A DNA stretch of 34,450 nucleotides from Deltaproteobacteria bacterium UBA2221 (GTDB lineage: Bacteria > Desulfobacterota > Syntrophorhabdia > Syntrophorhabdales > WCHB1-27): positions 1 to 34,450 of the forward strand of contig DCUF01000028.1 in the NCBI GenBank assembly GCA_002328485.1. The letters are read 5' to 3'. Positions 7,899 to 15,885 of the stretch are shown piece after piece. The position numbers and the translations under genes are program-made. Below the pieces are notes generated by a model. The model made no database searches, was not told where the DNA came from, and was given only the letters and a program-made list of their open reading frames with translations. How positions within the stretch are numbered: position 1 is the first letter of the stretch; each line of letters starts with the position of its first letter.

Positions 7899-8746
7899 TA
7901 TCCCTCCTTGTCAATGTCACGGTGCATCACGGAAATCGTATACTCAGAGGCAACCAGTTGCCTCTCCAATAGCTTGATGATCGAGACTGACCGATGCTTG
8001 CCACCCGTGCAGCCTATGCAGATAGTCAGATAGCTCTTACCCTCTTTTTCAAAGAGCGGAATGAGGTAGGTCAAAAAATCCGTCAACATGGGGAAGAAGG
8101 TCTTGAACATCTCGTTTGATTCTATGTAGTTAGAAACCTCATCGTTCAGCCCGGTTTTCTCCTTCAGACCCTCCACAAAGAACGGATTTGGCAGAAATCT
8201 TACATCGATCACCAGGTCCGCCTCCAGAGGAATGCCGTAGACATAACCAAAGGAAACGAGGTTGATCTTCATCCTCTTCCCGCCTTCGCCCAACCTCCTG
8301 GTTACGAAGTTTCGAAGGCCGTGGGGCGTAAACTGGCTTGTGTCAACGACCTGATCGGCGATGGCCTTGATCCATCCGATCTGCTCCCTCTCCTTCTGGA
8401 TGGCCTCGGCCACGGTGGAGGTGTAGAGGGGGTGGGACCTCCTGGTCCCTTTGAATCGTCGCAACAGTATCTCGTCGGAACTCTCCAGGAAAATGATCTC
8501 CGCAGCATACTTTTCTTTGACGGATTTGAGGATTTCTCGACCCTGTTCGAAGAACGCCCTCTCCCGTATATCAACGACGAAAGCGCACTTGGCGATCTTC
8601 CCCCCCGTCAATTCATAGACTTCCAGGAATTTGTGGAGCAGGATGAGAGGGAAATTATCGACACAAAAATAACCGATATCCTCAAGGGCCTTCAAGAAGG
8701 TCGTCTTACCGGAGCCCGAGATACCGCTGACCACCACAGCCTTCAT
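7898..8746 (-). CDS. rapZ: RapZ family nucleotide-binding protein
   Basis: A 282-residue RapZ (YvcJ) family protein. The Walker A loop GISGSGKT is at residues 8-15, followed by the conserved ALEDIGYFCVDNFP. The C-terminal domain has FLPNPFF and the GCTGGKHRSV motif that in E. coli RapZ helps bind small RNA and sense glucosamine-6-phosphate. Whether that RNA role holds here is not known; a glmS-controlling sRNA is not visible. It overlaps hprK by 4 bases. The hprK-rapZ-EIIA-HPr order is common in this kind of cluster. Confidence 0.95.
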   Translation of the reverse strand: MKAVVVSGISGSGKTTFLKALEDIGYFCVDNFPLILLHKFLEVYELTGGKIAKCAFVVDIRERAFFEQGREILKSVKEKYAAEIIFLESSDEILLRRFKGTRRSHPLYTSTVAEAIQKEREQIGWIKAIADQVVDTSQFTPHGLRNFVTRRLGEGGKRMKINLVSFGYVYGIPLEADLVIDVRFLPNPFFVEGLKEKTGLNDEVSNYIESNEMFKTFFPMLTDFLTYLIPLFEKEGKSYLTICIGCTGGKHRSVSIIKLLERQLVASEYTISVMHRDIDKEG

Positions 8747-9684
8747 TCGTTCCTCTCGGTCTCCATAGAGCGGAGCATCCGAGCCTCCAGTTCCTGGGCG
8801 GTGTGGACTCCTTCCTTCTTTAGGATGTAATTGCGGCAGGCCAGTTCGATAATCGCCGACACGTTTCTCCCGGGACTGACGGGGACTTTGACCAAGGGCA
8901 GATCGATCCCTAAAAGCCTGTACTTCTCTTCCCTCAACCCAACTCGGTCATAATCGGTCGTATCGTTCCAGTCCATGAGCTCCACCACCAGGTCTATCTT
9001 CTTCTGATCCCTGACGGCAGAAACCCCAAAAAGGTGTCTGATATCGACGATGCCGATTCCCCGCACCTCTAGAAGGTTCTTGATCATCTCCGGCGCCCTT
9101 CCGAAAAGCTCGATGGGTCCCATCTTTGTTACTTCCACAATGTCGTCTGTCACCAAGCGGTGCCCCCGCATAACCAGTTCAAGGGCGTTCTCGCTCTTTC
9201 CGATACCACTTCTCCCGAGAATGAGTACGCCCACTCCCATGATCTCCATAAAAACTCCATGGACAATCCCGGTAGGGGCTAATTTTTCTTGGAGAAACTT
9301 GGTGACTCGTTCAATAAATACGGAGGTAACCAGTTTGGTGCGCAGAAGAGGTATGTTTTGCTGCTGGCTTTCATCAATAAGATAGTCTGGTATCTTTAGG
9401 TTCCGGGTTACGACAAAGGCTACGATGTCGAGTTTGCAGAGCTCTTGTATGATCTTGCGGGCATCATCTGCATCCAGATTCTTTAGATAAGAAATCTCTG
9501 TATTGCCTAAGACTTGAAGCCGGTGGGGGTGGAGGTAGATCATGAAACCGGCTACGATGAGACCCAGTTTTTGGATGCGTGTATTGTATATCTTTCGAGC
9601 GGCTCCCTTGACGCCGGAGATAAACTCCAACTCCAAGCCATAGGCGGTATCTTCCGTCAGCTCCTGTACCGTTAGGCCCTTCAT
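8743..9684 (-). CDS. hprK: HPr kinase/phosphorylase
   Basis: Bifunctional enzyme that phosphorylates HPr on its regulatory serine and can remove that phosphate. The 313-residue protein has an N-terminal DRTGG-like domain, the P-loop GRSGIGKS (157-164) and the family signature EVRGIGIVDIRHLFG (206-220). The second P-loop residue is Arg where Asp or Glu is usual in Firmicute enzymes. The target S48 is present in the operon's HPr. It overlaps ptsN by one base and rapZ by four, so all these genes are probably translated in sequence from one mRNA. Confidence 0.96.
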   Translation of the reverse strand: MKGLTVQELTEDTAYGLELEFISGVKGAARKIYNTRIQKLGLIVAGFMIYLHPHRLQVLGNTEISYLKNLDADDARKIIQELCKLDIVAFVVTRNLKIPDYLIDESQQQNIPLLRTKLVTSVFIERVTKFLQEKLAPTGIVHGVFMEIMGVGVLILGRSGIGKSENALELVMRGHRLVTDDIVEVTKMGPIELFGRAPEMIKNLLEVRGIGIVDIRHLFGVSAVRDQKKIDLVVELMDWNDTTDYDRVGLREEKYRLLGIDLPLVKVPVSPGRNVSAIIELACRNYILKKEGVHTAQELEARMLRSMETERNE

Positions 9685-10148
9685 TAAGAAAACTTCTCAT
9701 CTTCATTAACGATATCGGTATACAGGTCCCCCTGTCCGGGCTGTTCCAGCAGCTTCTTCCTAAAAGCCGGGTCCCGTAAAACCCTGGAAATTCTAGAAAG
9801 CATCTTAAGATGAAGGCCAGCCGAGTCCTCGGGTGCGAGGAGAAGAAAAAAGATATGAACGGGCTTCCTATCGACGGAATCAAATGGAACGCCCTTGATG
9901 GATCGGCCAAAGACGCACAGAATCGTCTTGAGGCCCTTCAATTTTCCGTGAGGGATCGCAATGCCATCGCCAATCCCAGTGCTTCCGAGTCTCTCGCGCT
10001 CCAGCATCACCTCAACCGCCGCGTCAACGTCCTTGATCTGACCGGCGTCTTTCAGGGCAACCGCCAATTCCCTAAGGACCTCATTCTTCGTCTGCCCAGC
10101 CAGGTCCGCGACAACGCAAGATTCCTTGAGCACATCCTTAATTTTCAT
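9684..10148 (-). CDS. ptsN: Nitrogen PTS EIIA (EIIA-Ntr)
   Basis: A 154-residue EIIA of the fructose/nitrogen type. H67 in GIAIPHGKL is the phosphorylation site, and the LLLAPEDSAGLHLKMLSRIS stretch is the family signature. In proteobacteria PtsN acts as a regulator of potassium and nitrogen metabolism and usually lies beside rpoN, as it does here two genes away. There is no EIIB or EIIC partner. Its ATG overlaps the hpf stop by 4 bases. Confidence 0.95.
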   Translation of the reverse strand: MKIKDVLKESCVVADLAGQTKNEVLRELAVALKDAGQIKDVDAAVEVMLERERLGSTGIGDGIAIPHGKLKGLKTILCVFGRSIKGVPFDSVDRKPVHIFFLLLAPEDSAGLHLKMLSRISRVLRDPAFRKKLLEQPGQGDLYTDIVNEDEKFS

Positions 10149-10669
10149 ACCACTCTGCCGGCTGTTTCAATCAGATTGAAGTTCCCATCCCTTCTCTTGT
10201 ACATGACGCATACATTTCCGCGTTCCGTATCACGAAAGATGATAAAACTGTTTCCAGACGCTCGGAGCTGCATCATCGCCTCCTCCGGATCCATCGGTTT
10301 CGCTTCTATGGTCCTCATGACGATGATATTGCCAGCACCCTCTTCGGGCCCTGCGCTCGACACCCTGGGTCTTTCCTCGCGGTATCTTTTTACCTTGTCC
10401 CTATATCGCTTTAGGCGAGCCTCCAGTTTGTCCACAACGCTGTCAACCGCCGCATACATGTCATTCATCACCTCGTGGACATTAATCACGACACCGTTTA
10501 ACGTGCACGTCACGTCCACACGCTGCCTGTACTTCCGCTCAATCGACAGCACCGCGTGGACATCCAAGGGCATTTCCACGTATTTCTGCAACCGCGACAG
10601 CTTCTCTTCAACATATTTCTTGAGTACGTCATCTGCGATGATATGCCTGAAGCTTATCGTGATATCCAT
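10145..10669 (-). CDS. hpf: Ribosome hibernation-promoting factor, long form
   Basis: A 174-residue ribosome hibernation factor. The N-terminal S30AE domain begins MDITISFRHI and runs to about residue 100; the C-terminal domain (from about residue 118, with the ending GNVCVMYKRRDGNFNLIE) is the dimerisation part of long HPF, which joins 70S ribosomes into 100S pairs in resting cells. I place the start at 10669 since GGAGGG lies directly upstream; the frame stays open 12 codons further to 10705 without a ribosome site. It is the first gene after a likely promoter, so it would lead the PTS operon. Confidence 0.94.
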   Translation of the reverse strand: MDITISFRHIIADDVLKKYVEEKLSRLQKYVEMPLDVHAVLSIERKYRQRVDVTCTLNGVVINVHEVMNDMYAAVDSVVDKLEARLKRYRDKVKRYREERPRVSSAGPEEGAGNIIVMRTIEAKPMDPEEAMMQLRASGNSFIIFRDTERGNVCVMYKRRDGNFNLIETAGRVV

Positions 10670-10711
10670 AGTCCCTCCGAAAGATTTGGTACCTAAATTC
10701 GCCAAAGTAGA

Positions 10712-10740
10712 AACCTAACAGATACAAAATACCTTGTCAA
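10712..10740 (-). promoter_or_regulatory. Sigma-70-type promoter ahead of hpf
   Basis: On the minus strand TTGACA (10735-10740) is followed by a 17-base spacer and TAGGTT (10717-10712), with TG one base before the -10 box giving an extended -10. The -35 box is perfect. The expected start of transcription is near 10705, leaving a leader of about 36 bases to the hpf ATG. It would drive hpf through ahcY. Confidence 0.55.
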
Positions 10741-10746
10741 CCAATT

Positions 10747-10776
10747 ACGGGGGCTTGCGTCGCCCCCTCCACGAGC
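10747..10776. repeat. 30-bp direct repeat, copy 1, with hairpin
   Basis: Identical over 30 bases to 10833-10862. Each copy holds GGGGGC and GCCCCC separated by 7 bases, a strong 6-bp stem. It lies just behind the hpf promoter, within the rpoN-hpf gap. Confidence 0.8.
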
Positions 10777-10832
10777 GAAGCCCGCTGGAGCCTCCCCCTC
10801 ATAAAAAGGAAGAGACGGTGACGAAAACCAAC

Positions 10833-10862
10833 ACGGGGGCTTGCGTCGCCCCCTCCACGAGC
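10833..10862. repeat. 30-bp direct repeat, copy 2, with hairpin
   Basis: Second identical copy, 86 bases from the first. The two copies and the GC-rich palindromic core suggest a REP-like dispersed element. On the minus strand it may also slow transcription leaving rpoN, but no clean T-run follows. Confidence 0.8.
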
Positions 10863-11019
10863 AAAATGGCAAATGGGTAGAAAATGGGAGAATCAAGTGA
10901 CCGAAACATGGAATAACGGACCCAAGGATCAATCATTCTATAGAGCGATATTCAGCTATCTGGCGTTAATGTTCCTTACCCATCTCACGATTTGCTATTT
11001 CGCCATTTCCCTGAATTCG

Positions 11020-12384
11020 TCAGTCGAGTCTTCTTCTTTCCCTTGACGATTGAATGTGTAAGATCTCTCTATACTTGGCAACCGTTCTTCGAGCGATTCT
11101 AATATTCTCCTTTTCCTTGAGAATCGTCACGATCTCTTCATCCTTAAGGGGGCTGCCCCGATCCTCATTCTCGATGATCTCGGCGATCAGGTCCATGACA
11201 GCGTTGGCCGAGAAGGCATCTCCATTTTCGCTTCCCACCCCGGTGGTAAAGAAGAATTTCATCTCGAAGACGCCAAAAGGTGTACCCATATATTTGTTCG
11301 TCGTGATACGACTCACTGTCGACTCATGTACCCCAATGTAGTGCGCCACATCTTTGAGTATCAGAGGTTTGAGGCTCCTTACCCCCCGTTCAAAGAACTC
11401 TCGTTGGAAGTCGACGATACTCTTTGAGACCAAATAGAGTGTCTTCTGTCTTTGCTGGAGACTTTTGATAAACCACTCTGCCTGCTTAATCTTCTTTTTT
11501 ACATAGTCCTTGGCATCTCCGTCCAGCTTTTCCTGCACGAAAAGCTCTACATAATGGCGGTTCATCCGCAGTTCAGGCATATTCTCATCATTCAGCAAAA
11601 CCTCAAAGCCATCCTCAGTCTTTACGGCATAAACATCCGGCACCACGTAGATCGTTTGATCGCCTTCATAGTTTCTACCCGGTTTGGGGTCAAAACTCTT
11701 GATCTTTTCGAAGACAGCCCGCACCTCCTCGACGGTATGGCCAGACTTACGAGCAATCTCCCTCATATCCATCCGAGAAAACCACTCGAAACACTGCTCA
11801 AATACCTCTTCGAACAAGGGGTCTTTTTCACCGCGATCCAGGTATTGGATGCGTATACATTCCTTCAAATTTCGAGCACCAACCCCTGCCGGGTCAAGCT
11901 TCTGCACCTTGAGCAACACCTGTTCAAGGTATTCTTCCGCGATACCAGAAGCTTCCGCAATCTCTCCAAGCGGAGAAGAGAGGTAACCATTATCATCGAT
12001 GTTCTCGATAATCCATTCCGCCCAGATACGTTCGTCCTTCTTGAAGTCGGAGACGCCTACCTGCCACCTGAGATAATCCCGAAGATTGCTGCTCTTCTTC
12101 ACCATATTTTCGTAGTCGGGATATTCCTTCTCTTCCCTGGTCTGGTAGTCTTCCGACGGCGAAAAGCGCTCAAGCCATTCGATCATCTCCTCTTTCTTCT
12201 TTCTATCATCTTCTTCAGGCTGCTCCTGTTCCTCTACCTCCAGCATCGGGTTTTCTTTAATCTCAGCTTCAATCGCTTCAAGCAGTTCGAGTTGAGAAAG
12301 CTGAAGCAGCTTGATGGCCTGCTGCAACTGCGGGGTCAATACCAGCTGCTGTGCAAGCTTCTGAGTCTGTTTAAGTTCCAACAT
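11020..12384 (-). CDS. rpoN: RNA polymerase sigma-54 factor
   Basis: Sigma-54 directs RNA polymerase to -24/-12 promoters and needs an enhancer-binding ATPase. The 454-residue protein has the glutamine- and leucine-rich activator region at its N-terminus (QQLVLTPQLQQAIKLLQL, about residues 12-29), an acidic linker (EEQEQPEEDDRKKKEE), the core-binding domain, a helix-turn-helix around VHESTVSRITTNKYM and the RpoN box ARRTVAKYRE near residue 431 that reads the -24 element. The ATG lies inside lptB, overlapping it by 14 bases. The lptB-rpoN-hpf-ptsN order is widespread in proteobacteria. Confidence 0.97.
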   Translation of the reverse strand: MLELKQTQKLAQQLVLTPQLQQAIKLLQLSQLELLEAIEAEIKENPMLEVEEQEQPEEDDRKKKEEMIEWLERFSPSEDYQTREEKEYPDYENMVKKSSNLRDYLRWQVGVSDFKKDERIWAEWIIENIDDNGYLSSPLGEIAEASGIAEEYLEQVLLKVQKLDPAGVGARNLKECIRIQYLDRGEKDPLFEEVFEQCFEWFSRMDMREIARKSGHTVEEVRAVFEKIKSFDPKPGRNYEGDQTIYVVPDVYAVKTEDGFEVLLNDENMPELRMNRHYVELFVQEKLDGDAKDYVKKKIKQAEWFIKSLQQRQKTLYLVSKSIVDFQREFFERGVRSLKPLILKDVAHYIGVHESTVSRITTNKYMGTPFGVFEMKFFFTTGVGSENGDAFSANAVMDLIAEIIENEDRGSPLKDEEIVTILKEKENIRIARRTVAKYREILHIQSSRERRRLD

Positions 12385-13117
12385 GGATGTAAAACTCCTC
12401 TCCGAGGTAGACTTCTCTCACCACCTTATCATTAACGATTGTCGTCGGATCTCCTTCAAGGATAATTCGACCTTCACTTATAATATACGCCCTATCACAA
12501 ACAGGCAGGGAATCTCTCACATTGTGGTCCGATAGAAGTACCCCTATACCTCTTTTTCTGAGGCCATCGACGATCTTCTTTAGATCGGACACCGATATGG
12601 GATCAATGCCGGAGAACGGCTCATCAAGGAGCATGAAACGGGGAGCGATCATAAGCGCCCTTGCAATCTCAAGACGGCGCCTTTCCCCGCCAGACAGGAG
12701 GTCCGCATTGTTCCCCGCCAGATGTTCCAGCTTAAACATCTCCAGCAACTCCATGACCTTATGCTCCATGGCCTCTTTATCTTCTTCGTGGAACTCGAGG
12801 ACGGCAAGAAGATTATCCGCCACACTCATCTTTCTGAATATTGAAGGTTCCTGGGGCAGATAGGTAATCCCCTTTCTGGCTCTCAGGAACATGGGAAGAC
12901 CTGCAATTGGATCGAGATCAACGGTGATGCTCCCGGAATCCGGCTTGATGAAACCCGTGATGCTGTGGAAGGTAGTTGTTTTTCCCGCACCATTGGGGCC
13001 AAAAAGTCCCACAACTTCCCCCGTGGCAATTTCAAGGCTGATGCCGTTTACAACCTTCCTTCCGTTATAGGATTTGCACAGGTCGACGGCCCTCAAGATT
13101 GAACGCTGGCCGATCAT
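12371..13117 (-). CDS. lptB: LPS export ABC transporter ATPase LptB
   Basis: The cytoplasmic ATPase that powers LptFG in pulling lipopolysaccharide from the inner membrane into the Lpt bridge. The 248-residue protein shows Walker A GPNGAGKTT (40-48), the Q-loop in YLPQEPSIF, the ABC signature LSGGE (141-145), Walker B FMLLDEP (161-167) and the switch histidine in LLSDHNV (H198). The SIFRKMSVADNLLAVLE stretch is typical for LptB. No strong ribosome site is seen before the ATG. It follows the lptC-lptA fusion after 71 bases and overlaps rpoN. Confidence 0.96.
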   Translation of the reverse strand: MIGQRSILRAVDLCKSYNGRKVVNGISLEIATGEVVGLFGPNGAGKTTTFHSITGFIKPDSGSITVDLDPIAGLPMFLRARKGITYLPQEPSIFRKMSVADNLLAVLEFHEEDKEAMEHKVMELLEMFKLEHLAGNNADLLSGGERRRLEIARALMIAPRFMLLDEPFSGIDPISVSDLKKIVDGLRKRGIGVLLSDHNVRDSLPVCDRAYIISEGRIILEGDPTTIVNDKVVREVYLGEEFYIHVGT

Positions 13118-13188
13118 CTAGTACTCACACAAGGGGGTCACCAAAGACAGATCATCCGTCAGACGACCGGCTCGATTTCGGTGGTTCT

Positions 13189-14100
13189 TCACTGTTCGAT
13201 CCTCATTTGGGGTCTGTCTACGGAGAACGTTCCAGAAGTCAGGTTGTATACGATTTGCTGGCCGTGCATTTCAACGTTGTCTTTTGTAATTGAAGGTGAT
13301 TTCTTAAGAATCACCTTGTCATCTTTAAAATAATATACTGCCTTCCCACTTTTGGCAACAGAACCTTTCGCAAAGAGTCTCACCCTTCCTTCTGCGTCTA
13401 TCCGCTCCAGATCGTCCCCCTTGCTAACCACGAATACCTTGTCGCAGAGCATGCTCATATCCTGTCCTTTTACCACGACCGTACCGTCAAAAATATAGGT
13501 ACTGCTTTTGATTACATACGTGAACCTATCTGAAGAAAACCGAAACTTACCTTTTTCCGTCTCAACGGATCCATTCACGTCGGATTTTACCGAGATGACC
13601 TGCTCCTTTGTATCGGCCACCAGGCCCACTCCCACGAGACTCATTCTCTTCCCCGTAAGGTCGACAGGGGAATCGGAGGTAACCAGATTCTTCTGAAAGT
13701 TGAAATCGAGCCGAGGCGTTTTGAGGACATAGTCTTCCCTGTAGAATACTTGGACGTTTTCGACAAAGCCAACCTCTTCCTCAGTGTTCATCTGCCCGCG
13801 ATCGCCTTTGAACGTCACTGAATCATCCGGCTTTGGCTTGTAAAGCCCCTCTATATTCTCCATCTCCACCGTGGCTTTATCAATATGCTTGCGAGCCGTT
13901 TTTGCCCTTAATTCCCAGTCCACAACCCCTTTCTTCTCTCCGGAGTACTTCACATCCTTAAAGACGATGAGACGCTGGTTTTCTCCGCTTGGGGGAGGGG
14001 GTGCTTGTCTTTCGGGCATCCTGGCAAAGAAGTAGATACTGACCAGCATGATCAAGGCCACAAACCCCGAACAGATGTAGACCACGCTCTTTCTGTTCAT
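13189..14100 (-). CDS. LptC-LptA fusion-type LPS transport protein
   Basis: A 303-residue protein that seems to combine two periplasmic parts of the LPS bridge. Residues about 6-27 are a membrane anchor (the stretch SVVYICSGFVALIMLVSIYF), followed by an LptC-like beta-jellyroll region (VKYSGEKKGVVDWELRAKTA and onward to about 190). The last 110 residues look like LptA/OstA: TYIFDGTVVVKGQDMSMLCDK, LERIDAEGRVRLFAKG, AVYYFKDDKVILKKSPSI. No separate lptA gene follows; lptB comes next after 71 bases. I prefer the ATG at 14100, 7 bases past the kdsD stop; a TTG at 14115 is possible. Bacterial LptC is usually near 190 residues, so the extra length is notable. Confidence 0.85.
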   Translation of the reverse strand: MNRKSVVYICSGFVALIMLVSIYFFARMPERQAPPPPSGENQRLIVFKDVKYSGEKKGVVDWELRAKTARKHIDKATVEMENIEGLYKPKPDDSVTFKGDRGQMNTEEEVGFVENVQVFYREDYVLKTPRLDFNFQKNLVTSDSPVDLTGKRMSLVGVGLVADTKEQVISVKSDVNGSVETEKGKFRFSSDRFTYVIKSSTYIFDGTVVVKGQDMSMLCDKVFVVSKGDDLERIDAEGRVRLFAKGSVAKSGKAVYYFKDDKVILKKSPSITKDNVEMHGQQIVYNLTSGTFSVDRPQMRIEQ

Positions 14101-14107
14101 TAGGCCG

Positions 14108-15073
14108 TCATACAATCTTTGCCCTCAGCAGATCGTGGATATGGATTATACCAATGGGGTGCTTACCATCGCTCTCATCGTACACAAAAAGTGAGGTTAT
14201 TGCGTATTGCTCCATCCTTTTCAACGCGTATGCAGCCAATGCGCGTCTCTCGATACCTTTGGGGTTACCCACCATGACATCCTTTGCCTGTCTCTCAAGC
14301 ATGTTGTCGTACCGTTCCAGCGCCCTTCGGAGATCGCCATCGGTGATTATTCCGAGCAGTTCGCCTTCCCGGTTGAAGACCCCCGCCATTCCCAACCTTT
14401 TTGAGCTCACCTCATAGATGACGTCCTTCATCAGCATGTCATCATAGACTTTGGGAATACTATCCTCTGTATGCATGAGGTCTTCCACCGTAAGAATCAG
14501 CCGCCTTCCCAGGGCGCCGCCGGGGTGGAGCAGCGCAAAGTCCTCCCTTTGGAAGTTCCTCTTCCTCATGAGCACAATCGCCAGGGCATCCCCCAGGGCC
14601 AGCATGGCGGTGGTACTGGAGGTTGGCACGATGTTAAAGGGGCACGCCTCGTCCACCTTCACCGTGAGAACCAGATCCCCATACCTGGCAATGGTCGACT
14701 GATTATTCCCGCTGAAAACGAGGGTGTAGATGCCCATTCTCTTGACCCAGGGAAGAATCTTGATGATCTCCTCCGACTCGCCGCTGTTGGAGACAATGAA
14801 GATAAGGTCGGATTTCTGAACCATTCCGAGATCACCGTGCAGTGAATCGGCCGGGTGCAGGTACAGAGAGGGGGTTCCAATGCTGGACAGGGTTGAGGAG
14901 ATCTTTTTTGCAATGAGTCCTGACTTCCCGATCCCGGTGAGCACTACCCTACCCTCGCACGCCTCGATCGCCTCAACCATCAACTCGAAGGTTTCATCCA
15001 ATCCTTCCATGACGTGAAGAATGGCATTGGCCTCCTTCAGCAGTACATCCTTGCCCGTATCAAGCAATTTCAT
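14108..15073 (-). CDS. kdsD: Arabinose-5-phosphate isomerase (KpsF/GutQ family)
   Basis: Converts ribulose-5-phosphate to arabinose-5-phosphate, the first dedicated step towards KDO. The 321-residue protein has an SIS sugar-isomerase domain (GIGKSGLIAKKISSTLSSIG; the SNSGESEEI and TSSTTAMLALGDA loops) up to about residue 190, followed by two CBS domains (from EDLMHTEDSIP and from ERQAKDVMVGNP). It overlaps kdsA by 4 bases and precedes the lptCA gene, a classic LPS-precursor arrangement that supports the KdsD assignment over GutQ. Confidence 0.95.
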   Translation of the reverse strand: MKLLDTGKDVLLKEANAILHVMEGLDETFELMVEAIEACEGRVVLTGIGKSGLIAKKISSTLSSIGTPSLYLHPADSLHGDLGMVQKSDLIFIVSNSGESEEIIKILPWVKRMGIYTLVFSGNNQSTIARYGDLVLTVKVDEACPFNIVPTSSTTAMLALGDALAIVLMRKRNFQREDFALLHPGGALGRRLILTVEDLMHTEDSIPKVYDDMLMKDVIYEVSSKRLGMAGVFNREGELLGIITDGDLRRALERYDNMLERQAKDVMVGNPKGIERRALAAYALKRMEQYAITSLFVYDESDGKHPIGIIHIHDLLRAKIV

Positions 15074-15885
15074 AAAGAATCTTCTATCCTTTTAAGGGTT
15101 TTCAGAATATCGGTAAGACTCCGCAGGGGGAGCGAATTGGGACCGTCGCATAAGGCTCGATCCGGGTCCTCGTGAACCTCCATAAAAACAGCGTCGACGC
15201 CGACCGCAACCGCTGCTCGCGCCAAAGGAAAGATGAATTGGCGCTCCCCGCCTGACGCCCCTCCCAACCCTCCGGGCAATTGGACGCTGTGGGTAGCGTC
15301 AAAAACCACAGGATAACCAAGGCCTCTCAGGAGAGGAAGCGAGCGAAAATCGGTCACCAGATTGTGGTACCCAAAAGAAACCCCTCTTTCCGTCAGCATA
15401 ATCGACCTGTTTCCCGTTGATTCTATCTTCTCCACTGCATGTCTCATGTCATCGGGCGCAAGGAACTGACCCTTCTTCACGTTTACCGCCCTGCCTGTAA
15501 GGCCGCAGGCCACCAAAAGATCGGTCTGCCTGGAGAGGAAAGCCGGGACCTGCAGGATATCAGCGGCCTGTGCCGCCATGTTCGCCTCCTGCGCGGAATG
15601 AACATCCGTGAGAACCGGCACATCAAATGTCTCCCGCACCTCCTCGAGCACCTTCAGTCCTTCCTCGATACCCAGACCCCTATAACTCGTGATAGAAGTT
15701 CTGTTTGCCTTATCGTAGGAACATTTGAAGACAAAGGGGATATCCAGGGAGGTTGTCAGTCTCTTCAGGGTCTCGGCTGTCCGGAGGGTTATGTCCCGTC
15801 CCTCGATAACGCAGGGACCGCCTATAAACACAAAGGGTTTGCCCCCACCAATCCTGACGGAACCGGCAATCACTTCTTTTTGCAC
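15070..15885 (-). CDS. kdsA: KDO-8-phosphate synthase
   Basis: Condenses phosphoenolpyruvate with arabinose-5-phosphate to KDO-8-phosphate. The 271-residue protein has the family motifs FIGGPCVIEGRD (about 20-31), FKCSYDKANRTS, TDVHS, QVPAFLSRQTDLL and VFDATHSVQLPGG. The cysteine in GPCVIE sits where the E. coli enzyme has asparagine, which marks the metal-dependent class as in Aquifex. The start is a GTG at 15885 lying inside pyrG (16-base overlap). It is followed directly by kdsD. Confidence 0.96.
   Translation of the reverse strand: MQKEVIAGSVRIGGGKPFVFIGGPCVIEGRDITLRTAETLKRLTTSLDIPFVFKCSYDKANRTSITSYRGLGIEEGLKVLEEVRETFDVPVLTDVHSAQEANMAAQAADILQVPAFLSRQTDLLVACGLTGRAVNVKKGQFLAPDDMRHAVEKIESTGNRSIMLTERGVSFGYHNLVTDFRSLPLLRGLGYPVVFDATHSVQLPGGLGGASGGERQFIFPLARAAVAVGVDAVFMEVHEDPDRALCDGPNSLPLRSLTDILKTLKRIEDSL

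Larger units (their letters stand above)
10670..11019. other. Non-coding gap between rpoN and hpf
   Basis: This 350-base stretch contains the hpf promoter and the two hairpin repeats. The rest (about 10863-11019) has no credible gene on either strand. Apparent small frames through the repeats are rich in Gly, Pro and Arg and simply reflect the repeat. Confidence 0.7.

Noticed and set aside
10693..10932. 79-residue minus-strand frame in the rpoN-hpf gap
   Set aside because: It is made by the hairpin repeats, which explains its glycine- and proline-rich pieces.
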